Of a stretch of DNA of 32,341 nucleotides, positions 16,499 to 25,179 are shown in pieces. The number at the start of each line of letters is the position of its first letter. Position 1 is the stretch's first letter. The notes beneath the pieces were generated by a model. The model worked only from the letters and a program-made list of their open reading frames with translations, was not told where the DNA came from and ran no database searches. Made by a program: the position numbers and the translations under genes. This DNA is from Verrucomicrobiota bacterium (GTDB lineage: Bacteria; Verrucomicrobiota; Verrucomicrobiia; Chthoniobacterales; UBA10450): contig QHPX01000067.1 in assembly GCA_003219195.1 (NCBI GenBank), positions 1-32,341 of the forward strand, given 5' to 3'.

Positions 16499-18176
16499 AT
16501 GATCACACAGGAATCGAAACACGATTTTGATGTGGCCATTCTCGGCAATGGACTCTCGGGGTCCATGCTGGCCACCATCCTGGGCAAGCAAGGCGTTAGC
16601 GTAGTGTTAATTGACGCCGATCAGCATCCCCGCTTCGCCGTCGGCGAATCCACCATACCTCACACTTCTCTTATCGTTTCACTTCTCGCTGAGAAGTATG
16701 GTCTCCCCGAGCTGGAGCATTTGGTTGACGCCGAACGCATGGCTAAGCATGTCACCACGACTTGCGGCATTAAACGCCACTTCGGGTACGTCTATCACCG
16801 CTCGGGCCAGGTTTACGACCCGAAGGAAGGCTTACAATTCGGCACCAGCGCTCGTGACGAGAACCACTGGTTCCGTCAGGACACTGACGCTTACCTTCAC
16901 AACTTGGCCGTCCACCATGGCGCTGTGCCTCGCCAGAAAGCCAAAGTCACGGGCCTTGAGATCAACAAGCAGGGGGTAAAGCTCCAGACATCCACAGGTG
17001 AAGAAATTCGCGCCCGCTATCTCGTCGATGGTACTGGATACAAGAGCATCGTCGCGGAGCGCTTTGGCCTACGCGACAATCCATGCCGGCTAAAACATCA
17101 TTCGCGGACTCTGTTTACCCACATGGTCGATGTGCCGCCGTTCGACGAAGCTCACAACCCGCTGCCTATCTCCTACCACAAGGGCACGCTGCACCACTGT
17201 TTTGAGCGCGGCTGGTTCTGGGTCATCCCCTTCAACAATAATCCGCTTTCCACCAATCCGCTGATAAGTGTTGGTTTGACCATCGATCCGCGCCGCTATC
17301 CCAAGCCGGACATGTCCGCGGAACAGGAATTCAACGAATTCCTGAAGCTCTATCCCAGCGTGGCGGAGCAATTCAAGGATGGAAAGGCAGTCCGGCCCTG
17401 GGTGTCCACGGGCCGCTTGCAGTATTCCTCCAAACAAACTATCGGCCACCGCTAATGCCTCATGTCACATGCCTCAGGGTTTGTGGACCCACTTTTCTCG
17501 CGCGGCATGTTTAATACCGTAGAGGTTATCTACGCGCTGCTCGATCCGTTACTCGAGGCGCTAGCGACCGACAAATTCGATAACGAGGCTTTCCTTCCCG
17601 TTGATCGGCAGCAACAAAGAGTTCTTAACTACAACGACAATCTGGTGAATTGCGCCTTCATCTCCTGGGCCGACTTTGAACTGTGGAACGCCTGGCTCCG
17701 TGTCTTCGGTATCGGCACGTTCCTAGCGGAATTCCATTTAATGAACGGTATGAGCGACTACACCCGCACCGGCGACCCCTCATACCTCATCGGTAAAACG
17801 CAGAATCCAGCGTTCTGCGATTTCGAGGATCCCGACTATGCGGCCTTCTTTAGGGACTCGGTCGAAGTGGTTGAAGCTTTCGAAGCTGGCTGCATGACTT
17901 CTGCGGACGCCGCCAAGCACATCTTCGACACGGCCAACCAATACGCGTTTCCTGTTCCGATTCGCAAGGATGCCCTGGTTCGCGCTCACTGGATGAAGGA
18001 AGAAGACCAACTTACCGAGAGAGACTTGAAGTTTGTGCGCAACGGTTTCCGCTGGGCGCTAACCACGCCGCTGACACGTGATGTGGTCTCGAGTGCAGAG
18101 ACGTTCTTCCGCTGGTGCGCTCACCGGCCAGATCCCCACCTTGGCCAAGAATCGGATTCGCACACTCGGGATTTAA
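16499..18176 (+). pseudogene. Flavin-dependent halogenase, split by an in-frame TAA and frameshifted at the C terminus
   Basis: FADH2-dependent halogenase of the tryptophan/phenol halogenase family. FAD motif GNGLSG at 16-21; GESTIPH from residue 49; the family signature WFWVIP (WxWxIP) at 239-244; and SGFVDPLFSRGMFNT in the second half. Residue 319 is TAA (17453-17455), in the middle of the otherwise continuous SKQTIGHR/CLMSHASGF; a Tyr codon is expected. The frame is unchanged across it and the second half opens again at ATG 17462. Near the end an extra T (18116) breaks the frame; without it the protein ends LTGQIPTLAKNRIRTLGI with TAA at 18174-18176. A good Shine-Dalgarno (GAGGGG) precedes ATG 16499, 18 bases after the ketosynthase. 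Confidence 0.85.
18061..18121 (+). repeat. 61-base insertion between near-identical direct repeats in the halogenase
   Basis: TTCCGCTGGGCGCT (18047-18060) recurs as TTCCGCTGGTGCGCT (18107-18121). The segment from 18061 to 18121 is absent from the inverted copy at 6.7-6.98 kb, which has one repeat unit. It is 60 bases plus the extra T; without the T it would add 20 in-frame residues (TTPLTRDVVSSAETFFRWAL). So either this copy gained a segment or the other lost it by recombination between the repeats. Confidence 0.7.
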
Positions 18177-18237
18177 GGACGCCGCAACGCTCGGGCGAGC
18201 GGCAAGAAAGGCGCGCGTCACTCTCCTCGCGCGCTTG

Positions 18238-18271
18238 AAAAAAGTTCTTGACCCCGAAAGCGTTCGGGGTC
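18238..18271 (-). terminator. Putative rho-independent terminator downstream of the secreted-protein gene
   Basis: A perfect 9-bp stem with a 4-base loop (18250-18271, GACCCCGAA/TTCGGGGTC) is followed on the minus strand, after a 6-base gap, by six T (18243-18238). It lies about 160 bases past the stop of the minus-strand gene 18430-19182. The gap makes it imperfect. A second hairpin (GCAGGC/GCCTGC, about 18276-18292) lies beside it. Confidence 0.4.
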
Positions 18272-18281
18272 GCCAGCAGGC

Positions 18282-18329
18282 AAACCGCCTGCGTTCCCCG
18301 GAGGAATACATCCGGCTAAAGCCTAACTA
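18282..18329 (+). repeat. Dispersed intergenic repeat, copy 1
   Basis: Shares the pattern CCGCCTGCG-x-TC-x-CCGGAG-x-AAT-x-C-x-TCCG-x-CTAA with 19885-19934, same orientation, about four bases in five identical. Both copies are in noncoding DNA. Confidence 0.55.
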
Positions 18330-18429
18330 TTAAATGCTGGAGAGTTAGCGCGACGCGCAGCGGCGAGCAACGTTTGTGGACGAACTCTCTGCCCGCCCTA
18401 CTGAGTCGAGAAAAGTTTCTGGACCGCAG

Positions 18430-19182
18430 TTAGGGGAGCGTAGAGGGCAGGACCGCCTGTACGGTATTCAGCATGAAGTCCGCGCCACCCCCATCCTCCT
18501 GAAGGCTGCCGTCTGGGCCGAATACGATAAAGCCACTCTCACCGCCGGTGAAGCTTCCAAATGTTGCAGTGACGTAGCCATACTGATCAGCCGTGATTGC
18601 AGAAACATTGATCGGCGGCGAGAACCCGCCAAACTGGCTGATGCTAAGGGTACGCTTATTGAGCTCAACGCCCTCCGGGCTTCGGTTTGTTCCTATGAAA
18701 AGGAACTTATTATTGGCTGCCATCGATGCCCCTGCCGAAGTGCCACCAACCAGAGGCAGACTGACGGTTTTGGATAAAGTAACGCTAACCGTATCGAAGT
18801 CCGGGGTGATAGTGTCGGTCTTTGTATAAACAGAGAGCTCGACCTCGTTCAGATTGCTGCCACTAGCGATGTCCAAGACGTAAATGGCGCGAGTGACAGT
18901 ATTTGTACTGAGGTCTGTCTTTGGATTGCCTTCCATCAGTGCGCCCACCTTACCGAACGGGCCCAGGTTCCCGGAGGCATAGCAGCCGCTTGTGTTCTGA
19001 GTGGAACCGCACACAAGCCAACTAACGTTGGTGTGAGCAGAGTCTATGGTGTAGGTGGTGAATAAAGTCGCGTCGATTGGAGACCCGCTTGCAGCCGGTG
19101 CGGGACTGTTCTGTCCGTAGCTGACGTTAGCGAAAATCAGTGTGGTCGCGACAACCATTAGAAATACAATTTTTCTTCTCAT
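18430..19182 (-). CDS. Secreted protein of unknown function, beta-rich
   Basis: 250 residues. MRRKIVFLMVVATTLIFANVSYGQ is a typical signal peptide (n-region RRK, hydrophobic core, SYG cleavage). The mature part is Ser/Thr/Gly-rich with alternating hydrophobics, a likely beta-sandwich, and has two cysteines close together (VCGSTQNTSGC) that could form a disulfide. I do not recognise a family. GGAG lies about 12 bases before ATG. It is on the opposite strand to the halogenase and acyltransferase, so it is an unrelated gene set within the cluster. Confidence 0.7.
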   Translation of the reverse strand: MRRKIVFLMVVATTLIFANVSYGQNSPAPAASGSPIDATLFTTYTIDSAHTNVSWLVCGSTQNTSGCYASGNLGPFGKVGALMEGNPKTDLSTNTVTRAIYVLDIASGSNLNEVELSVYTKTDTITPDFDTVSVTLSKTVSLPLVGGTSAGASMAANNKFLFIGTNRSPEGVELNKRTLSISQFGGFSPPINVSAITADQYGYVTATFGSFTGGESGFIVFGPDGSLQEDGGGADFMLNTVQAVLPSTLP

Positions 19183-20369
19183 TTCTTTGCTCCGTTAATT
19201 GTCGACAACGCTGACCTTACTTTCGCGACGCTACGAAACACCGGCACATTGCGCAAGGTTTTGTTTCGGCGGGCTCGCCACCGCCCTAAGCAATGCCACC
19301 GCATGAGCAGGTTGAGCGAAGCCGAATCATCTCTAACTATTCTGCGATGTCCGCAAAACCTGCCGCAGTGATCTAACGCGCGTCATCTATTGCGGCGAGC
19401 ATCGAGGTTCCAATTCATGGAATGTTAATTGTCGGCGGAGCAAAACGCTCGGTCTAATCTTTCTGCACGAACCCGTCACCCTGAGAAAGACCCTTGGAAT
19501 CCTGCTGCGATCGCCAGCATTTACCTCATCGCAGGGAAGCAGCCATAATCCGTAACGCAGTCGAGCGATCGCTGGGTAAGGCCGGGCTTGGAAATGCGAA
19601 GCAACGGTCGGGCTTTAAAAATCCCCGTAACGAGCCCCGCAGCCGCGGGACGAGGCCAGGCCCTTTCAAATGCGGAAAAGGTAGAAGCTCGAGGGTGCGC
19701 GAGCGGGAACGGGTGAATCAAAGACTGAGTAGACTCCAGAAGAAACTCGACGGCGGCCATCGCTTGTTCGGGTCTTCCACGTTCTTCTCGTGGAGCCGGA
19801 AACCCGCAACTTTCGCGCTTGTCCTCCCTTGCGACCGCGTTAGCCTTGATCGATGAACGAGGAGCGCATCGCGCGCGACTGAGACGAAGCCGCCTGCGCT
19901 CGCCGGAGAAATCCGTCCGCCTAACGCCCAACGAGTTGAAGCTTGAACCGCTGATCGTGCGTCCGCGGTTGCAGGTGCGGCGATTAAGAGGCGAGGCAGA
20001 TCGAACTGCCGCGAGTTTACAGCGGCCGGCCTCTGCTTACCACGCTTCAAAAGGTCCCCGAGCGCCAGTCATGGGCTCGTGCCGAGGTTCGGGGTGAGAT
20101 GGCGAAGCTTTTGACGACGAGCCTCACCATTCAATCGATTTGGGGCGAACGATTCTTGCGCCATTGCTTTGCCGATTATTCGAATCCTGTCGTGGCGACC
20201 AATTTGTTCCGTCCTTTTTGAAACGATTTGTCTTGACCACTATCGGCGTCACTTGTCATTCTCGGGGCTGAATCGATCTGGAGCTACGGTGGAGGCTCGA
20301 CCCTGGGAGCTTCCACCTTTTTCAGATCCGTGGTTGCGGCTAGAGAACACCCATCACAAGAACGCGCAC
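19183..20369. other. 1.2-kb region without a convincing gene
   Basis: Several overlapping frames of 70-136 codons exist on both strands (for example 19494-19856 + and 19521-19931 -). All are Arg/Ser/Pro-rich translations of GC-rich DNA with no ribosome-binding site or domain. A GC-rich palindrome (about CCCGCAGCCGCGGG, 19638-19651) and repeat copy 2 (19885-19934) lie here. The region may hold promoters for the acyltransferase and the minus-strand secreted gene. It could also be the site of a lost gene. Confidence 0.45.
19885..19934 (+). repeat. Dispersed intergenic repeat, copy 2
   Basis: Partner of 18282-18329 in the same orientation, 1.6 kb apart. The conserved core is CCGCCTGCGCTCGCCGG, then AAATCCGTCCG and CTAACGCCCAAC. 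Confidence 0.55.
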
Positions 20370-21347
20370 ATGTCTGTAACATCGGCGGCAACAAGGCCAG
20401 TCTTTCGGCTCAAACTTGCGGTCGCATGGGGGACCTTTTATTTCGTGCGATTGTGCGAGCGCCTGCTACCGAAGAGCGTGCTGAGCCTCTTGCTGTGGCC
20501 TCCCGCCGCAGCGTATGACTTGATGCAAGTTCGCCAACGCAAGCCGGTGACCTGCTGGCGCCGCTTCCCGGAGTCATGGCGTCCCAAGCCTTGGCGTTTC
20601 TTTCTCTGGCAGAGTCTTGGCCTCTATCATTCGCAACTCTTTTACATGTGGCCGGATCGCCTCTGCTCTGCGAGCTGGCTGAGGCGATGCCGCCTCGAAG
20701 GCGGGAGTGATCTAATCGGATTACGGGAGGGGGACCGGGGAGTGGTCCTAGCTTCGTTGCATTTCGGGCCGTTCGAGATCCTACCCTATTGGTTGCGTGC
20801 GCATGGTATTGTCGCAACGAGCGTGCGCACGAGCCCTCCTGATTCTCTGAGAAGCCTAACGAATTACCAATACACCTTGAGTCCTCCGGCCGACGTGCCG
20901 GTATTTCTCATGGCGGAAGACCTGACCCCGATGCCCCGGTTTTCGCACGTCCGGAAGGTCCTAGGACCGGGCCGGCGGCTGCTTGTGATGATAGATCCGG
21001 CTCGCGGGCTACAAGTTGATGTGCCGTTCGAAGATCGCGTGTTCCGGATGGCGACGGGAGCGATCAGATTAGCGGCAATGGCAGACGCCGAACTGATTCC
21101 TTGTCTAATCACGGAAACCGCCACGTGGAAGTTTGCCATTCATTTCGGTACTTCGGTGCCGCGACGTTACCTTGGTAACTCGCCTGATATGCAGGCTATC
21201 GGTGCTCACTTGTTAAAGGAATTTTCGAAAGTCATTACTCGTTATCCGGAGCAATGTAAGATGAGGTTACTATCCGCGATGTCGCCGCTGCCTGTGAATG
21301 GAGTTTCCGACCTTTGCGCTGTCGCTCACGCGGCCGAAAGTCGTTGA
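20370..21347 (+). CDS. LpxL/HtrB-family lysophospholipid-type acyltransferase
   Basis: Membrane-associated acyltransferase, 325 residues from ATG 20370. That start is preferred to the TTG at 20169, whose 67 extra residues lack family character. N-terminal hydrophobic region AVAWGTFYFVRL and SVLSLLLWPPAAAYDL; catalytic HX4E motif SLHFGPFE (His131, Glu136); then RLLVMIDPARG and MATGAIRLAAMADAELIP, the usual substrate-side blocks. LpxL-type enzymes use acyl-ACP as donor. The ACP gene and ketosynthases nearby suggest that it puts the locus's acyl chain on a lipid or other acceptor, as in aryl-polyene and dialkylresorcinol clusters (inference from known cluster types). Confidence 0.8.
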   Translation: MSVTSAATRPVFRLKLAVAWGTFYFVRLCERLLPKSVLSLLLWPPAAAYDLMQVRQRKPVTCWRRFPESWRPKPWRFFLWQSLGLYHSQLFYMWPDRLCSASWLRRCRLEGGSDLIGLREGDRGVVLASLHFGPFEILPYWLRAHGIVATSVRTSPPDSLRSLTNYQYTLSPPADVPVFLMAEDLTPMPRFSHVRKVLGPGRRLLVMIDPARGLQVDVPFEDRVFRMATGAIRLAAMADAELIPCLITETATWKFAIHFGTSVPRRYLGNSPDMQAIGAHLLKEFSKVITRYPEQCKMRLLSAMSPLPVNGVSDLCAVAHAAESR

Positions 21348-21546
21348 TATGGATGCTCTCGAATGCAACGGTGAACGTGAGTGGCCTAAGTCAAAGCGAA
21401 GGCTTAGGCCAGGCGTTCCCGCATGTCTGGAATGAGCCCCCTCACGGCAGAGCCAACTCAGCACGTGAGGGCGATCCAGCGCAATCAGGTCATCGCGCAC
21501 GCACAGCAGCGTGTTTTCAACTTGCAGTCGGAAGCGGCGCGTGGGT

Positions 21547-21837
21547 TCAGTGCCCAGCCTCGCCATCAGCCTTTCCTAGCTTGCCGGCGACGAAACTCTC
21601 AATGTCGTTTAGAGTTTGAAAGTTCTCCGGCACCATGTCTGTGTCTTCAATCGTGAGAGGAAAAGTTTCCTCGAGAAAGGCGATGAGCCGGAATGAGCCG
21701 AGAGAATCGATGATATTGCTGTTCAACAGGGGCTCGTCATCCTTCAGTTCGGTTACGCCTCGGCCAGCCGCGTATTCCAGAATGAATGCGCGAGTCTGTT
21801 CCTTTACGTCTATCACGCGATTTTCGTCTGTTGTCAT
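21547..21837 (-). CDS. Acyl carrier protein
   Basis: 96 residues, four-helix ACP fold, acidic. The phosphopantetheine site is Ser45 in NSNIIDSLGSFRLIAFLEE (DSL motif). The second half PLTIEDTDMVPENFQTLNDI ends like a stand-alone ACP. Shine-Dalgarno AGGA lies seven bases before ATG 21837. The gene converges with the acyltransferase gene, so it is expressed separately. It is probably a dedicated carrier for the ketosynthase pair rather than the housekeeping ACP, whose usual fabD/fabG/fabF neighbours are absent. Confidence 0.85.
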   Translation of the reverse strand: MTTDENRVIDVKEQTRAFILEYAAGRGVTELKDDEPLLNSNIIDSLGSFRLIAFLEETFPLTIEDTDMVPENFQTLNDIESFVAGKLGKADGEAGH

Positions 21838-22291
21838 TTTTGCATCCTGTTGTGCGCATTAAATTTTGTCGAGCAAATTCTCCGGCGCACGTACTAGCGA
21901 CTTCGCTGAATCTCCCCCCGGTGCGAAGCGCACATGATCGTGCTCTATCATTCATTCTACCTCAAATGAGGGACCAAGGCGCACCTCGCGAGCGGTATTT
22001 CAAAATCCCACGCTTGCGCTGATAGTGGCGGATTTCGCCGGATTGGGCGTCTCGATTTTATATCCGAGAGTTTAATGTATCCGGCTATACAACAGGTCGA
22101 TCATCGCGTCCGATATGTGGCATTCGTTAGAGGCAATCAAAGCTTGGAGAGCGTCAATAACATCCTGCAACATGTGGTGTTATTTTGCCAGAAGAAAAGC
22201 CATTCCGATTCAACCTGCTCACAGAGTCCTGAGAGTGGAGCATGAGCCGGCAGAGCACATAGATCACTCCAGTTGCTCGGCACAACGCAAA
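21838..22291. other. Divergent intergenic region
   Basis: Between the ACP start (-) and the first sulfotransferase (+). Probably holds both promoters, but I see no clear -35/-10 pair. An upstream extension of the sulfotransferase frame (to 22115) is open but does not look like protein. Confidence 0.4.
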
Positions 22292-23131
22292 ATGCTACGA
22301 TTCACCACCGTGGACGGCCAAGCGCTGATTTTCCTTCACATTCCGAAGACGGCGGGAACGACTCTTAACCGGATAATCGAACGCCAGTATAATCCGCTTT
22401 CGATCTTTACCCTGGATCCGTACCGAATTCGCGCCACGGCCGAAAGGTTCAAGACACTTTCCGAAGAGCGACGCCGCCGCATCCGGGTTGTGCGCGGGCA
22501 TTTGTATTACGGCCTGCACGAGTTTCTACCGCAGGGAGCTACTTATATCACGATGCTTCGCGAGCCCGTGGCGAGGTTTCTCTCATCCTACTACTTCATC
22601 TTGCGCAGGCCGCTCCATCCGCTGCACCGGAAATTGAAGAAGGAGCGCCTCGGAGTCGAGGAATATCTCCGACTCATCCCTCATCGCGACAATTTTCAAT
22701 GTCGGTTGGTTGCGGGAGTTGAAAATGGCACTAGTTGCGACGACCGGTTGCTGGAGATCGCAAAAGAAAATCTGGTTAAATCATTTAATGTAGTCGGGAT
22801 TTGCGAAAGGTTCGAAGAGAGCTTGTTGCTCATGGCGAAAACGTTCGGATGGGAACTTCCGTTTTATGAGAATCGCAAAGTCTCGAAGATTCGGCCGGTG
22901 GTGGAACCAAGGTTGGTCGACCTAATCGGGGCGCGCAATCGACTCGATGTCGAGCTCTATGAGTTCGGAAAGAAACTGTTTGCAGAAAGGCTTTGCAAAA
23001 ACGAGGGCGCTATGAGAGAAGGATTGGCGACTTTACGTGCCATTCCAAGGCCTGGGAAGTTGAAGAATCTTTGCCAGTCGAGCTTGGCTACCGGCCGGTT
23101 TTTACTGAGCAAGATCGCATCTGCAATATGA
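22292..23131 (+). CDS. PAPS-dependent sulfotransferase 1
   Basis: 279 residues. Transfers sulfate from PAPS to a carbohydrate or lipid acceptor. The 5'-phosphosulfate loop [16 protein letters not shown] (His16) and the 3'-phosphate motif [13 protein letters not shown] (Arg90) are the two hallmarks of the Sulfotransfer_2 family. [19 protein letters not shown] and the C-terminal LYEFGKKLF also match. The frame is open upstream to 22115, but ATG 22292 fits the length of the paralogue at 25180 (282 residues). The 3' end overlaps the esterase start (ATGA at 23128). Confidence 0.85.
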   Translation: MLRFTTVDGQALIFLHIPKTAGTTLNRIIERQYNPLSIFTLDPYRIRATAERFKTLSEERRRRIRVVRGHLYYGLHEFLPQGATYITMLREPVARFLSSYYFILRRPLHPLHRKLKKERLGVEEYLRLIPHRDNFQCRLVAGVENGTSCDDRLLEIAKENLVKSFNVVGICERFEESLLLMAKTFGWELPFYENRKVSKIRPVVEPRLVDLIGARNRLDVELYEFGKKLFAERLCKNEGAMREGLATLRAIPRPGKLKNLCQSSLATGRFLLSKIASAI

Positions 23132-24066
23132 CGTCGAAATATCCAATGCTTGGGCTCATGCGACAGCGGTATGCGTGCCTCGCGGTTGCACTCGCCGCGG
23201 TTGTTCTGGGTGGGCAGATAACGCAACCGGTCATGGCGCGGCGGCGCCCTGCTGAGGTGGCCAATGCCGCGGCCCAGCGAGATTTGGTCTACAAGCGCGT
23301 CAACGGCGAAGTACTCACGCTCGACCTTTATTCTCCCGAGAAATTTTCCGGTCCCCTGCCTGTGATCGTTTGGATTCATGGCGGAGGCTGGAGCAGGGGC
23401 AGAAAAGAGCGCACTCCGGCTGTTGCTCTCGTGAATGATGGCTACGCCGTCGCGAGCATTGACTATCGTCTTAGCAGCGTTGCACCTTTTCCGGCGCAGA
23501 TCGAAGATTGCAAGGCTGCCGTGCGATGGCTCCGAGCTAACGCCTCCAAATACAATCTCGATCCTGACCACATCGGTGTCTGGGGGCACTCCGCGGGCGG
23601 GCATCTAGCAGCCCTGCTTGGTACTTCCGGCGGAGTGCGCGAACTCGAGGGTGCCGGAGATAATATGTCGTATTCGAGCCGGGTGCAGGCGGTGTGCGAT
23701 ATGTCAGGTCCGTCAGATTTGGTCCGTCTCTACCAGGAAGCTTCGCAATCGTCAGCGGATAAAAGCGGCAAAGCGATGTCTGCGGTCGCGGGCTTAGTGG
23801 GTGGTTCGGCCGAACAAAATCAAACAAAGGCGATAGCTGCCAGCCCTATTCATTATGTTTCAAAGGACGATCCGCCGTTTCTAATCATCCATGGTGAAAA
23901 TGACTCCACCGTGCCTGTCACTCAGGCCGAGTCATTTGCCGCAGCCCTTAAATCAGCCGGGGTTGAGACCATGCTGGAGATCGCACCTGCGCGAGGGCAC
24001 GGCGCCATGGGTCCAAGGTTTCGACTAATGATTAAAGCGTTTTTCGACAAGTATCTCAAGAAATGA
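23128..24066 (+). CDS. Exported alpha/beta-hydrolase (esterase/lipase-like)
   Basis: 312 residues. The N terminus has a signal-like segment ([15 protein letters not shown]). Oxyanion motif [10 protein letters not shown], nucleophile Ser155 in GHSAGG, Asp in [10 protein letters not shown] and His in RGHGAMGP complete the triad, so it should be active. The HGGGW motif and a short lid are typical of carboxylesterases and acetyl-xylan-type esterases, so it may remove acyl groups from a glycan. ATG 23128 overlaps the upstream stop, so it is co-translated with sulfotransferase 1. Confidence 0.88.
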   Translation: MTSKYPMLGLMRQRYACLAVALAAVVLGGQITQPVMARRRPAEVANAAAQRDLVYKRVNGEVLTLDLYSPEKFSGPLPVIVWIHGGGWSRGRKERTPAVALVNDGYAVASIDYRLSSVAPFPAQIEDCKAAVRWLRANASKYNLDPDHIGVWGHSAGGHLAALLGTSGGVRELEGAGDNMSYSSRVQAVCDMSGPSDLVRLYQEASQSSADKSGKAMSAVAGLVGGSAEQNQTKAIAASPIHYVSKDDPPFLIIHGENDSTVPVTQAESFAAALKSAGVETMLEIAPARGHGAMGPRFRLMIKAFFDKYLKK

Positions 24067-24100
24067 GGGCAACTGAATTACACAGCCGACGTTAGAAGCG

Positions 24101-25169
24101 ATGCAGCCCGCCAAATTCTTTTACGTCATTCGCCCGTTGCTCTGTGGTCTCACGCTCGCAATGGCCGGTCCGATTCCACTCTTTGCTGAGCGGGAGCCGC
24201 CGATCCGAACAGGTTTATGGGTCATGCAAAAGGTCGACGCCCGCGAATTGGACGCTTTCGCCGGCAGCATTCGCGCAAACCATCAACTAACTGGCGTCTG
24301 CCTCAACGTTGCCTGGAAAGAAGTCGAGAATGAACCTGGTAAACCGGATTTTAGCGCGATCGATAAATTCGTGGCCGTGCTCCGCGGCATCGGCATGAAA
24401 TATCAACTCTGTTTCAAACCGGGCGCTAGCACGCCACCTTTTGTCTATGCGGAGGGCGCTCAGTCTTTTGAAACTCGCGTGACGAATCCCCATCGAGCCA
24501 ATTTTGGGGAGGCAATCGTGATTCCTGTCCCGTGGGACCCGATTTATCAGCGGAACTTTTCGCGGGTGATCGCACAACTGGGTGAACGTTATGCCAGCGA
24601 TCCTTTGTGCTTAAGCGTTGTCCTCACATGCGCGAATTTGTTGAGCGCAGAAATGCATCTTCCAAAACGCGGTGAGGATCTTGCGAAATGGAAAGCGCTC
24701 GGAAACTACGAAGAGAAGCTGCTCGATGTCTACAAAAAGTACACCGATGAATGGGCGAAGGCCTTTCCGCGACAGGAGATATCCCTGCACTTGTCCAAGG
24801 TGCTAGACCTGCCTCCACAGTTCTGCGAGCGCGTTATCGATTATGGGCTAAGCAAATACCCGGCACGGTTTAGCATTCAGAATTGTCAGCTCACAGGCCG
24901 CCGGGAAGACACCAATGGGGTCGATCGAGATAGCCGTGCTCAACGTGGTTCATGCACAGGGTGAATATTGGGAACTGTGGCACGGTGACGGTCTAAGCGT
25001 GGAGACGTCCGCTGCCGTAGCCCGGGCTTGGGAGGAAGGAAGGCGACTCGGTTACGACGCGTACAAGAAGAAACTGATATCTGAAGGTGAATACCGCGCG
25101 CGCGATGAAGATCATTACCGCGCGAAGAGTAGGCGTCGGGGCAACACCGCACAAACCTCCGCCGAGTAA
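24101..25169 (+). pseudogene. Secreted TIM-barrel glycoside-hydrolase-like protein, frameshifted
   Basis: Signal peptide (PLLCGLTLAMAGPIPLFA) then a barrel-like region: GLWVMQKVDARELDAF, GVCLNVAWKEVENEPG, then YQLCFKPGASTPPFVY, LCLSVVLTCAN and FSIQNCQLTGRRED. The frame then fails at about 24905-24916. The next frame continues sensibly: MGSIEIAVLNVVHAQGEYWE, LWHGDGLSVETSAAV. One extra base near 24911 explains it. Overall length of about 350 residues and the layout resemble GH42/GH5-like proteins, but I cannot name the family or catalytic glutamates. Broken as written. Confidence 0.65.
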
Positions 25170-25179
25170 AAGCCCCGCC

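Noticed and set aside
18315-18351. attC-like integron site (GCCTAAC ... GTTAGCG), also GCCCAAC near 19925
   Set aside because: The second box does not fit GTTRRRY, no imperfect inverted palindrome joins the boxes, and no integrase or cassette array is visible.
19494-19931. Overlapping 120- and 136-codon ORFs on opposite strands
   Set aside because: Arg/Pro/Ser-rich translation of GC-rich noncoding DNA, no start signals, no domain; typical shadow frames.
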